Below are positions 25,901-33,938 of a stretch of DNA of 64,000 nucleotides, piece by piece (the stretch's first letter is position 1; each line of letters starts with the position of its first letter). The stretch lies in assembly GCF_004134775.1 (NCBI RefSeq), contig NZ_SDOZ01000002.1, forward strand, positions 1,861,356 through 1,925,355. The letters run 5' to 3'. The notes below the pieces were generated by a model. It did no database searches. It was given only the letters and a program-made list of their open reading frames with translations, and was not told where the DNA came from. This DNA comes from Candidatus Borkfalkia ceftriaxoniphila. GTDB taxonomy: Bacteria > Bacillota > Clostridia > Christensenellales > Borkfalkiaceae. The translations under genes and the position numbers were made by a program.

Positions 25901-28900
25901 GCCGAGCGTTGGCGGCGTGGACGTGACGGAGATTCTGGGCGCGGTCATTACTGCGGACTATACAAAATTCATAAAACAGTTTACGATCTCCGACGAAAGT
26001 CTTTCGCTTACCGTTGACATGGACGCGCTCATAGCGGATATGAACCTCGGCGAACTCTCTGCAAACTTCATGCCCGCGGAAAACGCGTTCGGTTTGTCCG
26101 TGTACGGCGTAACGGCGAAAATGCAGGGCGTGGCTATCCGCGAAGTGGGCGCGCCCGCGGACGCGGAAAGTTTTATGGAACTGAGTCTGTTCGAAAATTT
26201 CGTGCAGCCTGTCCTGGAACTTGCGAACGCAAAGGATATCGCGTTCCGTTTCGCCGTGGAAACGACGGTGGAAAATATCGCGTTGACCGGCGAGATCCTC
26301 GGCGAAATCAAGTTCGAAAACGCTCTTGAAATATATCTTCAGATCACGCTCAACGGCAAGACCGTCGAAGTGTTGTACCGAAACAATAACGTGTATCTCG
26401 GGTTTGCGGGTCAAAAAGTAAAACTCGCGGAAAGCGAACTGACGGTGCTCGCCGAAAAACTGAGCGTATTGTTCCGAAACACGGAAGGTGAAAAAGATCT
26501 TCTCGCGTTCTTCTCCGCGGAAGGACTGGATTTGCAGGCGCTGCTGGAAAGTATCCGTCTTACGGGCGTGGAAGAAAACGGCGCGGCTATCCTGAATCTG
26601 TTCGTGGACTTGGGAATCCTCAACGAAAATCTTACCGACATCGGTGCGAAAATCACGACGGACGGACATAAACTGTTCGTTTCCGCGATCCAACCCGTAG
26701 ATCTGTTCGGGATCTCGCTTGGCAAACTGGAAGCGTCGGTCTGCGCGGCGGAAAATGAATACGCCTACGATTTTGCAAATTCCGTAGATTTAAAACCGTA
26801 TCTCGACAGCATTTATAAACTCGCGGAAGAGCAGAGTTTCGAGATCACTGCGGCGTATGAGAATAACGGCCTCGGGCTGTCCGTCAACGGCATGATCTAC
26901 GCAAACGTGAAAAATGCAGCAGTGTCGGGCGAACTGACCGTAAGTTACGCGGGACTGACGATACCCGTAAACTTTACTTACATAAATAAAAATATTTATC
27001 TGCAAGTTTACAACGTAAAAATACAGACGACCGCGGAATACGCCGCATATGCCATCGAAAGCGCACTGAAATATTTCAACGTCAGTTTGCCGAGCGTTGG
27101 CGGCGTGGACGTGACGGAGATTCTGGGCGCGGTCATTACTGCGGACTATACAAAATTCATAAAACAGTTTACGATCTCCGACGAAAGTCTTTCGCTTACC
27201 GTTGACATGGACGCGCTCATAGCGGATATGAACCTCGGCGAACTCTCTGCAAACTTCATGCCCGCGGAAAACGCTTTCGGTTTGTCCGTATACGGCGTAA
27301 CGGCGAAAATGCAGGGCGTGACCGCCCGCGAAGCGGGCGCGCCCGCGGACGCGGACGATTACGTTTCGCTTGAACTTTTTGAAAAGTTTATCGAGCCTGT
27401 CCAGAATCTTGTAAAGAGCGACGATATCGCGATTGCTCTGGAATTCGGCGCAAAAATTCACGACGTCGAAATGACGGTCGCGCTTTCGGTCGAGATCAAA
27501 CATATCGGACAGGATATGCAGGCGTATCTGAAAGCGGAGATCTTTGTGGACGGATTTGCGGATGAAGTGATAGAGTTGACTTATCGCGACGACTACGTAA
27601 CGCTGGTCTATGAAGGCAAGATGATGCGCGTGCCCGTATCGCAATTGCAACAGATCGCGCAAAAACTCGGCGGATTGTTTGCCTCGAAGGGTGAAACCGC
27701 AGATCAAGGTTTGCAGGCGGCGATCCTGTTATTCAGCGAAGACGGCATCGATTTGCAGGCGTTTCTGGAGAGCCTGTGCCTTTCGGGACGTACGGAAGAA
27801 GGGAAAACCATTCTCGGCTTGTTTGCGGATCTGAGACTTCTTGACGAGCGGCTTTCGGAAACACGAATAGAGATATCGACGGACGGACAGAAATTGTCCG
27901 CAGGCCTTGTCGGCGGCACGGTTGTTTTCGGCTTGCCCGTGAATATGCTCGAAGTATCGCTCTGGCCTGCCGCCGACGAATTCCCGTACGATTTTTCGGG
28001 CGCGGAAGAATGCGGCAACGTATTCGAATTTGCGCTCAACGCTTACGTTGCGCTCTTCGATACGAAATACCTCAACGTTTCGGCGCAATACGATTCCGAA
28101 CTTTTGCAGGCGAACGTGAGCGGATTGTTCGAATTTGTGCCCGCGTCCGATACGGGAACAGAACTTTCTATCAATTTCGATCTTCGCGCCGAGATCCATA
28201 CCTTCGCGTTGAACGATGCGGCGGAGAAAATCGATGCAGGCTCCCATTACCTCAATATGACGGCGGTGGGCGAAACGGCTTATGTTTCCTATTCGTTGAG
28301 TGGCTACAATGCCGATACCGCGCTGTACGTCAGTATTCCCGTAGAGCAGTTGTATAAGATCGGAAATATGCTTCTGCCCATCATGGGACTGGACGCGAAC
28401 GCTCCGTATTACGATCTGATCGATCATCTCCTTTCCGCGGGCGAAACGCAGTTTACGACGGGTATTTTCAGTGCGATCCAGTTTGCGGATCTTCTAAAAT
28501 TGCTTGACGGCATACCGCAGGCGCAGGGCGTATCGGCTGACGGCGTGGCGGCGCTGTCGGAAAATCTGTCGTTGTTTGCGTTCGGCGCAAACGAAAACGG
28601 CGATATTTCTTTCACGCTGAGCGGGCTGTCTGTCGGAAACGGCGAAACGCTTTCGCTTTCGATCACGGCGCAAAGAGCGGGTGAAATAGCGGTCGATACG
28701 AGCAAAACGTATATCGATATCTCTTCGGTTTCGCTGTTGTTCGAAGATCTGCTCAACGCCTATCAATATACCGATACGGGCTATGAACTCAAAGGTTCGC
28801 TCGGATTGAGCCTTTTGGGGATAGACCTCGACCTTACGGTGAACATCGAACTGAAAGTCGGCGTAGAGACGGACGGAACGCCGTATCTGAACGTAAATCT

Positions 28901-29519
28901 GAAAACGAACGGTTATAATAATATCTTGGTTCTCGCTATTTTCGGTACGCAGGTCGTAACAAACGGCGATACGGAAACGGACATTACGTTCAAAGACGGA
29001 TCGATTTACATGACGCGCGTGCAGTCTACCTCCTGGCAGAAGAAAAATTGGATCTCATACGCTTTCTTACCGATCACGCCCGAATATCAGTACCGCAAAA
29101 TGTCGCTGGAAGAATTTGCGGGCGACGCGATGGATCAGATCTTTTTCGCGATCAATCTGAGCGACGGCGCGAAAAGTTATATTTCCAAACAGATAAATTC
29201 CTCGGACGGCGGCTCGGGCACGACGAAGGACGCGGGCGAAATGGTGAAGGGCTATTCTTTCGCAAACGACGTGCATACGCTGAAACTCGACGTGGGCGCG
29301 ATCGCGGGCGATTCCGCCTTGGGCGAACTGACGCTGAATATTACCCGCGCCCGTCTCGAAGGCAAAGATTATTACGATCTCGTCAAACTCGACGGCACGA
29401 TGATACTCGTATCGGTCATCACGATGAAATTCGATCTGACGCATCAAAGTTGCGGCAATGCCGTGGATTTCACCGTGATCGACGAAAATATCTCGCGCGT
29501 AAACGCAAACGTCGCCTGA
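22986..29519 (+). CDS. giant repeat-containing surface lipoprotein, unknown function
   Basis: 2177 residues. A basic start, a hydrophobic core and a lipobox ending at Cys28 (VVFFAC) predict a membrane-anchored extracellular lipoprotein; a Pro-rich linker follows. Residues ~55-290 form a unique N-terminal region. From residue ~475 two modules alternate: module A (VDLKPYxDSI... IADMNLGELSANFMPAEN...) and module B (MELSLFENFVQPVLELA... LFGISLGKLEASV). Residues 620-1015 and 1016-1411 are two almost identical 396-residue units (4 changes noticed) and 1412-1445 begins a third. Diverged module copies flank them, and residues ~1667-2177 are a unique C-terminal half. The pattern is beta-rich and recalls LolA/LppX-like lipid-binding folds, but I recognise no family. 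There is no LPXTG or other wall anchor. Confidence 0.85.
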   Translation: MKHLSKKVLIIIVVIAIIATATVVFFACQPKPAATPPPKNGHTVSMAPPEDGTSPEDYDGLENLAYMAGRLSARTYFHSENTGLVDTIAKQNVVGTKDYYNGILITQSVSTSAFASVAQQKFYGDGKVVVRGPRYDKGKWNGIHTEWSNDKPVSVLDEAQYLEAYGLWADEFSDYVLNAETVSDVSDLARDENGNFVQTFTLDPSGSTYYYKRQMRTMGNLGDYPSFSSVQITFTFDDTWSVLRADIEEEYKVSVSVLNVSCKATSSIVYTYEESAVDVSAYESYFKNYADAPVTGGGETPLTVVDYLQQGFAGYLAEPSTFDLKIAVNGDTVAGRVTLDLANGLEIRASLGDLLLNVESDSLYVQYKELTGKLALSDLISLAGGGFAGVDPDKLMEQLASGSISKDGENVTIECALDLAGLHLPLTFRFLETESGVSFVDVSAALRFEPIDIGASFAPAKGADAVAKIDASKAVDLKPYVDSIFEIVNSKSFTLALGYDNADLGLSVSGELYIDALRPALRGEIFIAYAGLDIPVRFTFIDETVYLQVFEIKLKTSQEYLVEALEAALRAADVTLPDLGALDLKAAISAVITADYDSIIQKLRLTDEKLSLVVDLDAFIADMNLGELSANFMPAENAFGLSVYGVTAKMQGVAIREVGAPADAESFMELSLFENFVQPVLELANAKDIAFRFAVETTVENIALTGEIVGEIKFENALEIYLQITLNGKTVEVLYRNNNVYLGFAGQKVKLAESELTVLAEKLSGLFRNTEGEKDLLAFFSAEGLDLQALLESIRLTGVEENGAAILNLFVDLGILNENLSDIGAKITTDGHKLFVSAIQPVDLFGISLGKLEASVCAAENEYAYDFANSVDLKPYLDSIYKLAEEQSFEITAAYKNNGLGLSVNGMIYANVKNAAVSGELTVSYAGLTIPVNFTYINKNIYLQVYNVKIQTTAEYAAYAIESALKYFNVSLPSVGGVDVTEILGAVITADYTKFIKQFTISDESLSLTVDMDALIADMNLGELSANFMPAENAFGLSVYGVTAKMQGVAIREVGAPADAESFMELSLFENFVQPVLELANAKDIAFRFAVETTVENIALTGEILGEIKFENALEIYLQITLNGKTVEVLYRNNNVYLGFAGQKVKLAESELTVLAEKLSVLFRNTEGEKDLLAFFSAEGLDLQALLESIRLTGVEENGAAILNLFVDLGILNENLTDIGAKITTDGHKLFVSAIQPVDLFGISLGKLEASVCAAENEYAYDFANSVDLKPYLDSIYKLAEEQSFEITAAYENNGLGLSVNGMIYANVKNAAVSGELTVSYAGLTIPVNFTYINKNIYLQVYNVKIQTTAEYAAYAIESALKYFNVSLPSVGGVDVTEILGAVITADYTKFIKQFTISDESLSLTVDMDALIADMNLGELSANFMPAENAFGLSVYGVTAKMQGVTAREAGAPADADDYVSLELFEKFIEPVQNLVKSDDIAIALEFGAKIHDVEMTVALSVEIKHIGQDMQAYLKAEIFVDGFADEVIELTYRDDYVTLVYEGKMMRVPVSQLQQIAQKLGGLFASKGETADQGLQAAILLFSEDGIDLQAFLESLCLSGRTEEGKTILGLFADLRLLDERLSETRIEISTDGQKLSAGLVGGTVVFGLPVNMLEVSLWPAADEFPYDFSGAEECGNVFEFALNAYVALFDTKYLNVSAQYDSELLQANVSGLFEFVPASDTGTELSINFDLRAEIHTFALNDAAEKIDAGSHYLNMTAVGETAYVSYSLSGYNADTALYVSIPVEQLYKIGNMLLPIMGLDANAPYYDLIDHLLSAGETQFTTGIFSAIQFADLLKLLDGIPQAQGVSADGVAALSENLSLFAFGANENGDISFTLSGLSVGNGETLSLSITAQRAGEIAVDTSKTYIDISSVSLLFEDLLNAYQYTDTGYELKGSLGLSLLGIDLDLTVNIELKVGVETDGTPYLNVNLKTNGYNNILVLAIFGTQVVTNGDTETDITFKDGSIYMTRVQSTSWQKKNWISYAFLPITPEYQYRKMSLEEFAGDAMDQIFFAINLSDGAKSYISKQINSSDGGSGTTKDAGEMVKGYSFANDVHTLKLDVGAIAGDSALGELTLNITRARLEGKDYYDLVKLDGTMILVSVITMKFDLTHQSCGNAVDFTVIDENISRVNANVA
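24843..27320 (+). repeat. 1188-bp in-frame tandem duplication inside the giant lipoprotein gene
   Basis: Unit 1 (24843-26030) and unit 2 (26031-27218) match almost base for base over 1188 bp (396 codons). A third partial copy of ~102 bp (27219-27320) ends where the sequence turns to ACCGCCCGCG. The identity begins sharply at the IADMNLGELS codons and the same ~102 bp recurs at every junction, as expected from unequal crossing-over within that conserved segment. Protein differences noticed between units: Val/Leu, Gly/Val, Ser/Thr and Lys/Glu. Confidence 0.93.
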
Positions 29520-29557
29520 CAAAAATAGAAATTTTTTAAAAATCTTCAACAAAACGG

Positions 29558-29586
29558 TTGCCAAATCGGGCGGGATATGCTATTAT
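29558..29586 (+). promoter_or_regulatory. promoter of the leuA T-box leader
   Basis: TTGCCA (29558-29563), a 17-bp spacer, TATTAT (29581-29586). Transcription would start near 29593, giving a ~320-nt leader. Confidence 0.7.
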
Positions 29587-29592
29587 GTTATC

Positions 29593-29890
29593 AACATATA
29601 GTTTTATATGGAAACGCTGTGAAGCGGAACAGTATCTCAAAAACGGGTTGCAGAAAACCGTCGGATGATGCGAGACGGTCAATGGTTTTGGGAGAACTCC
29701 CCGCCGAGCGGTTTGCTCGAAAGGAAACGAGTAGAAGCAAAACGGTATCTCACCGTTACAAGAGAGGGATATGCGTCGGAAAAGACAAGTATTCTTTGTA
29801 AGAGCGCGCGAAGGAAATCGCGTGAAATGAAGTGGTACCGCGGAACCTGTTTTCGTCTTCAAAAAAGACGAAAACAGGTTTATTTTTTTA
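29593..29890 (+). promoter_or_regulatory. T-box riboswitch leader of leuA
   Basis: The leader contains the T-box core GAAGTGGTACCGCGG (29829-29843), directly followed by a strong terminator hairpin (29844-29880, 16-bp arms) and a T tract. In this family an uncharged tRNA pairs with a specifier codon in Stem I and its free CCA end with the T-box, forming the antiterminator. Uncharged tRNA-Leu is expected, given the downstream 2-isopropylmalate synthase. CTC triplets occur in the early leader (near 29635 and 29748), but I could not fold Stem I well enough to choose the specifier. Confidence 0.92.
29844..29888 (+). terminator. T-box-controlled transcription terminator
   Basis: AACCTGTTTTCGTCTT (29844-29859), a 5-nt loop, the complementary arm (29865-29880), then TATTTTTTT. 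The left side of the antiterminator would be the preceding T-box segment. Confidence 0.92.
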
Positions 29891-29917
29891 TTCTGAACAA
29901 GAAAAGGAGTGATTATA

Positions 29918-31591
29918 ATGAAAAATTATCAGAGATATACCAAAATGTTCTCCATGCCGCCCGTGCGCAGCATGGATTGGGCTGAAAAAACGTGCGTGGA
30001 GAAAGCGCCCGTCTGGTGCAGCGTGGATCTTCGCGACGGCAACCAGGCGCTCATCGAACCGATGAGCCTCGGTCAGAAAGTCGAATTTTTCAAACTCCTT
30101 TTAAAGATCGGCTTTAAGGAGATCGAAGTGGGCTTTCCCGCCGCGAGCGAAACGGAATACGAGTTTTTGCGCACCCTCATCGAAAACGATCTCATTCCCG
30201 ACGACGTTACCGTGCAGGTTCTGACGCAGGCGCGCGAACACATCATCCGCAAGACGTTCGAGGCGATCAAAGGCGCGAAAAACGCGATCGTGCACGTGTA
30301 TAATTCCACGTCGGTCGCCCAGCGCGAGCAGGTGTTTAAAAAGAGCCGCGAAGAAATTTTGAAGATCGCGGTGGACGGCGCGAAATTATTGAAAAAACTA
30401 GCGGACGAAGCGGGGGAAAACTACCGTTTCGAATACAGTCCCGAAAGTTTTACGGGCACAGAACCCGAATACGCGCTGGAAGTCTGCAACGCCGTTTTAG
30501 ACGTATGGCAGCCGACGAAAGACCGCAAGGCGATCATCAACATACCCGCGACCGTGGAAAACGCCATGCCGCACGTGTTCGCCCAACAGGTGGAATATAT
30601 CTCGAAAAATCTCAAATTCCGCGGGAACGTGGTGCTCAGCCTGCACCCGCACAATGACCGCGGATGCGGCGTCGCCGCATCGGAAATGGGGCTTTTGGCG
30701 GGCGCCGACCGCGTGGAAGGCACGCTGTTCGGCAACGGCGAACGCACGGGCAACGCCGATATCGTCACCGTCGCCATGAACCTCTTTTCGCAGGGCGTCG
30801 ATCCCGAACTGGATTTTTCCTTTATGCCCGAGATCTGCGAAAAATACAGGGAATTCACGCAGATGGAAATATCACCCCGTCAGCCGTACGCGGGCGCGCT
30901 CGTGTTCGCGGCTTTTTCCGGCTCCCATCAGGACGCCATCGCCAAGGGCATGCAGTGGCGGCGCGACAAAAAATGCGAATTCTGGACAGTGCCGTATCTT
31001 CCCATCGATCCCGCGGACGTGGGCCGCGAATATCAGACGGACGTCATCCGTATCAACAGCCAGTCGGGAAAGGGCGGCGTGGGCTTTATATTACAGGAAA
31101 ACTTCGGCGTGAACCTTCCTCCCAAATTCAAAGAGGCGATGGGCTACGCCGCCAAAGACGTATCGGATAAGACGCACAAAGAGTTGAAACCCGACGAGGT
31201 ATACCGCGTATTTTTGGAGCGTTTCGTGGAAAACCGTCCCTTGTTCGACGTGAGCGAATGTCATTTTAAACAACTTGCGGGCGGTATCGAGGCGACGGTC
31301 ACCGTCGCGGAACAGGGAAAAAAGAGCGTCGTGCAGGCGGTCGGAAACGGGCGGCTGGACGCGGTTTCCAACGCGCTTAAAAAACATTTCGGCGCAGCGT
31401 ACACGCTCACGACCTACGAACAACATTCGCTGGGCGAGCAGTCGACTTCCAAAGCGCTCTCCTTCGTGGGCGTGGAAGGGGACGGAAAAACAGGCTGGGG
31501 CGCCGGCATCGACGAGGATATCATACAATCCTCCTTCGAGGCGCTGTGCGCCGCATTGAACAATCTGTTCGTTTCCCGCGGGAAAGATTGA
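29918..31591 (+). CDS. leuA: 2-isopropylmalate synthase (LeuA type 2, with regulatory domain)
   Basis: 557 residues from the ATG at 29918; AAAAGGAGTGATT lies upstream, so the in-frame GTG at 29909 is within the ribosome site. Catalytic barrel: SVDLRDGNQALIEPMS, EIEVGFPAASETEYEF, LSLHPHNDRGCGVAASEM and GTLFGNGERTGNADIVTVAMNL. The C-terminal third (from ~residue 430) is the leucine-sensing regulatory domain. It condenses acetyl-CoA with 2-oxoisovalerate, the first step of leucine synthesis. No leuBCD or ilv genes follow, so it is an isolated pathway gene under a T-box. Confidence 0.96.
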   Translation: MKNYQRYTKMFSMPPVRSMDWAEKTCVEKAPVWCSVDLRDGNQALIEPMSLGQKVEFFKLLLKIGFKEIEVGFPAASETEYEFLRTLIENDLIPDDVTVQVLTQAREHIIRKTFEAIKGAKNAIVHVYNSTSVAQREQVFKKSREEILKIAVDGAKLLKKLADEAGENYRFEYSPESFTGTEPEYALEVCNAVLDVWQPTKDRKAIINIPATVENAMPHVFAQQVEYISKNLKFRGNVVLSLHPHNDRGCGVAASEMGLLAGADRVEGTLFGNGERTGNADIVTVAMNLFSQGVDPELDFSFMPEICEKYREFTQMEISPRQPYAGALVFAAFSGSHQDAIAKGMQWRRDKKCEFWTVPYLPIDPADVGREYQTDVIRINSQSGKGGVGFILQENFGVNLPPKFKEAMGYAAKDVSDKTHKELKPDEVYRVFLERFVENRPLFDVSECHFKQLAGGIEATVTVAEQGKKSVVQAVGNGRLDAVSNALKKHFGAAYTLTTYEQHSLGEQSTSKALSFVGVEGDGKTGWGAGIDEDIIQSSFEALCAALNNLFVSRGKD

Positions 31592-31616
31592 CAGAACGGG
31601 CAAATTTTAGTATAAT
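31588..31616 (+). promoter_or_regulatory. consensus promoter of the sodium symporter, overlapping the leuA stop
   Basis: TTGACA (31588-31593), a 17-bp spacer, TATAAT (31611-31616). The -35 element contains the leuA TGA. The leader holds a 7-bp hairpin (CGCCGCG/CGCGGCG, 31627-31654). Confidence 0.85.
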
Positions 31617-31701
31617 GAACGCCAAGCGCCGCGTGTCGGTCTATGTCCGCGGCGTATAAATTCCACGCATAACGAGAAAATTAAAAAACAGAGAGGTTCG
31701 T

Positions 31702-33105
31702 ATGAGCGAGAACGAAAACCAGGAACAAGCCGCAGTGCAGGAAGAAAAGGGCGCTGCGCACGAAAAGAAACATCACGGTTTTTCGAGCAAACTCGGCTTT
31801 GTGCTCGCGGCGGCGGGTTCCGCCGTGGGACTTGGAAATTTGTGGCGCTTTCCCTACCTTGCCGCAAGGCACGGCGGGATCTTTATCCTTTTCTACATTG
31901 CGTTTGCCGTCACGTTCGGATTCGCGCTGCTGATTCTGGAGATCGCGATCGGACGCAAGACGGGGAAAGACGTCGTGGGCGCGTTCGGCGAACTCAACAA
32001 AAAGACCAAATGGTTCGGCTTTTTCTCCCTGGTGGTGCCCGTCATCATCGTGCCGTACTATTGCGTGATCGGCGGCTGGGTTCTCAAATACCTCGTTTCC
32101 TATATGAACGGAATGGGTGCGACGGGCGCATTGACGGGCGACTTTTTCGCCACGTTTATTTCGGGCAGTTGGGAACCGCTTATTTATTTTCTCATCTTCG
32201 CGGCGATGGCTTTCGTCGTAGTCGTGTTAGGCGTGCAGAAAGGCATCGAAAAGGTCAGTAAGATCCTCATGCCCATTCTCGCAATCCTCGCCGTCGTTCT
32301 GGCGGTGTTTGTCCTCTGTCAGCCCAACGCCTGGAAAGGGTTAAGTTACATTTTCGTGCCCGATTTCGGCAAATTTTCGGGGGAGATGCTGCTGGACGCG
32401 CTCGGACAACTGTTCTATTCCATGTCGCTTGCCATGTGTATCATGATCACGTACGGCTCGTACATGAAAAAGGACGCGAATATCCAAAAGAGCGGACGGC
32501 AGATCAGCGTGTGCGATACGTCGTTCGCGATCGTGGCAAGTCTCATCATCATTCCCGCCATCTTCGCCTTTTCCGCCAATCCCGACGGAGATCTGGCAAG
32601 TTCGGGCCCCTCGCTCATGTTTGTGGTTTTGCCCAACGTATTCGGCGCTTTTTCCTCGTTCGGAAATCTCATAGGAATGCTCTTTTTCCTTTTGGTGCTG
32701 TTTGCCGCGCTCACGTCCGCCATATCGCTCTTCGAGGCGATCGTCGCGGTATTGTGCCGACATTTCAAACTCAAACGATTGGTTTCCTGTTTTATCGTTT
32801 TCGGCGTGATCGTGGTGCTGGGCACTTTGTCTTCGCTCGGGTTCGGCGTCTTGAACGGCATACAACTGAACGGTAAGACGATCTTAGATATGTTCGACTT
32901 TATCAGCAACAGCGTTTTGATGCCGCTCGTCGCCATCGGAACGTGCGTCATCGTCGGATATTTTACCAACGTGCGCCTCATTACCGAAGAGATCGGACTG
33001 AAAGAAAAGTCCGCGCGCGAAAAGTATTTTAAGATCATGATACGATTCGTCGCGCCCGTCTGCCTCATCGCCATTCTCGTTTCGGGTCTGATGTCTGCAT
33101 TTTAA
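31702..33105 (+). CDS. sodium-dependent transporter, neurotransmitter:sodium symporter family
   Basis: 467 residues with about eleven membrane segments after a charged ~30-residue N-terminal tail. The family hallmark AAAGSAVGLGNLWRFPYLAARHGG (residues ~35-58) covers the Na+ and substrate site of TM1. FFSLVVPVIIVPYYCVIGGW follows. It imports an amino acid or small amine with sodium, like LeuT, MhsT or TnaT. Next to leuA it may serve branched-chain or aromatic amino acids, but that is inference. CAGAGAGG precedes the ATG. It has its own promoter and terminator. Confidence 0.92.
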   Translation: MSENENQEQAAVQEEKGAAHEKKHHGFSSKLGFVLAAAGSAVGLGNLWRFPYLAARHGGIFILFYIAFAVTFGFALLILEIAIGRKTGKDVVGAFGELNKKTKWFGFFSLVVPVIIVPYYCVIGGWVLKYLVSYMNGMGATGALTGDFFATFISGSWEPLIYFLIFAAMAFVVVVLGVQKGIEKVSKILMPILAILAVVLAVFVLCQPNAWKGLSYIFVPDFGKFSGEMLLDALGQLFYSMSLAMCIMITYGSYMKKDANIQKSGRQISVCDTSFAIVASLIIIPAIFAFSANPDGDLASSGPSLMFVVLPNVFGAFSSFGNLIGMLFFLLVLFAALTSAISLFEAIVAVLCRHFKLKRLVSCFIVFGVIVVLGTLSSLGFGVLNGIQLNGKTILDMFDFISNSVLMPLVAIGTCVIVGYFTNVRLITEEIGLKEKSAREKYFKIMIRFVAPVCLIAILVSGLMSAF

Positions 33106-33111
33106 TCATTT

Positions 33112-33140
33112 CCCCGCGGAAAATTTCCGCGGGGTTTTTT
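33112..33140 (+). terminator. intrinsic terminator after the sodium symporter
   Basis: CCCCGCGGAAA, 1-nt loop, TTTCCGCGGGG, then T6. Confidence 0.9.
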
Positions 33141-33150
33141 CACGGATACG

Positions 33151-33179
33151 TTGCAATCGGCGGCGGGGTGTGTTATACT
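33151..33179 (+). promoter_or_regulatory. promoter of the ABC pair
   Basis: TTGCAA (33151-33156), a 17-bp spacer, TATACT (33174-33179). It rules out the upstream in-frame start codons of the ATPase gene. Confidence 0.7.
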
Positions 33180-33209
33180 GTATCCAAGCATTTTATTGGG
33201 AGGAGAGAT

Positions 33210-33938
33210 TTGAAAAAAGAACAATTACAGATCCGTACCGACGGAAACATTCTCGAATGTTCCGCATTATGCAAGGCGTACGCATCTACGCTCGCGCTGG
33301 ATAACGTGGATTTGAATATCGGAAGAGGGGGGATCGTGGGGCTTTTAGGCCCCAACGGCAGCGGCAAATCCACGCTCATCAAACTTGCGATGGGGATGCT
33401 GCAGCCTACGTCGGGCGAAGTGCGCATCGGCGGCTTAAAACCCTGTCCCGCGACCAAATCTGTCACTGCCTATCTTCCCGACACGAATTTTTTGTCGAAC
33501 TGGATGCGCGTGGAGCAGGCGCTCGCCTATTCCATGGACTTTTTCGCCGACTTTAGGCGGGAAAAGGCGGAAGCCATGCTGGATAGGCTGGGAATCGGGC
33601 TGAAACAGCCTATCCGCACGCTTTCCAAGGGCAATAAGGAAAAGTTGGGGCTGATCCTCACCATGGCGCGGGAAGCGGAACTTTTCATTCTCGACGAGCC
33701 GATCGCGGGCGTCGATCCCGCCGCGCGCGATTTCATTCTCGAAACCGTGCTTGCCAATAAGCCCGCGCATGCGACCATCTTTTTGTGCACGCACCTGATC
33801 GCGGACGTGGAACCCATTTTGACGCACGCGATCTTTTTGAACCGCGGGCGCGTCGTGCTCGATGAGGACGCGGAGATCGTGCGCAGCGAAAAAGGGAAAA
33901 GTCTGGACGAAATATTCAGGGAGGTGTTCCGATGGTAA
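33210..33938 (+). CDS. ABC transporter ATP-binding protein
   Basis: 242 residues from a TTG at 33210, chosen because GGGAGGAGAGAT abuts it and the longer frame overlaps the promoter. Walker A LLGPNGSGKSTLIKL, a truncated signature TLSKGNKEKLGLILTM, Walker B AELFILDEPIAGVDP, switch His in TIFLCTHLI. The TLSKGN form is usual in ABC-2 exporters. Its last codons overlap the permease start by 7 nt, so the two are coupled. The substrate is unknown. Confidence 0.88.
   Translation: MKKEQLQIRTDGNILECSALCKAYASTLALDNVDLNIGRGGIVGLLGPNGSGKSTLIKLAMGMLQPTSGEVRIGGLKPCPATKSVTAYLPDTNFLSNWMRVEQALAYSMDFFADFRREKAEAMLDRLGIGLKQPIRTLSKGNKEKLGLILTMAREAELFILDEPIAGVDPAARDFILETVLANKPAHATIFLCTHLIADVEPILTHAIFLNRGRVVLDEDAEIVRSEKGKSLDEIFREVFRW

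Noticed and set aside
25602-26693. 363-codon minus-strand frame inside the lipoprotein gene, repeated with a 1188-bp offset
   Set aside because: Its repeats only mirror the plus-strand duplication; no protein-like pattern or ribosome site.
24843-27320. CRISPR array or mobile repeat
   Set aside because: The units are 1188 bp, in frame, coding and directly adjoining, with no spacers or ends of a mobile element.
33168-33209. Upstream in-frame start for the ABC ATPase
   Set aside because: It overlaps the -10 element; the TTG at 33210 has an abutting GGGAGGAGAG site.
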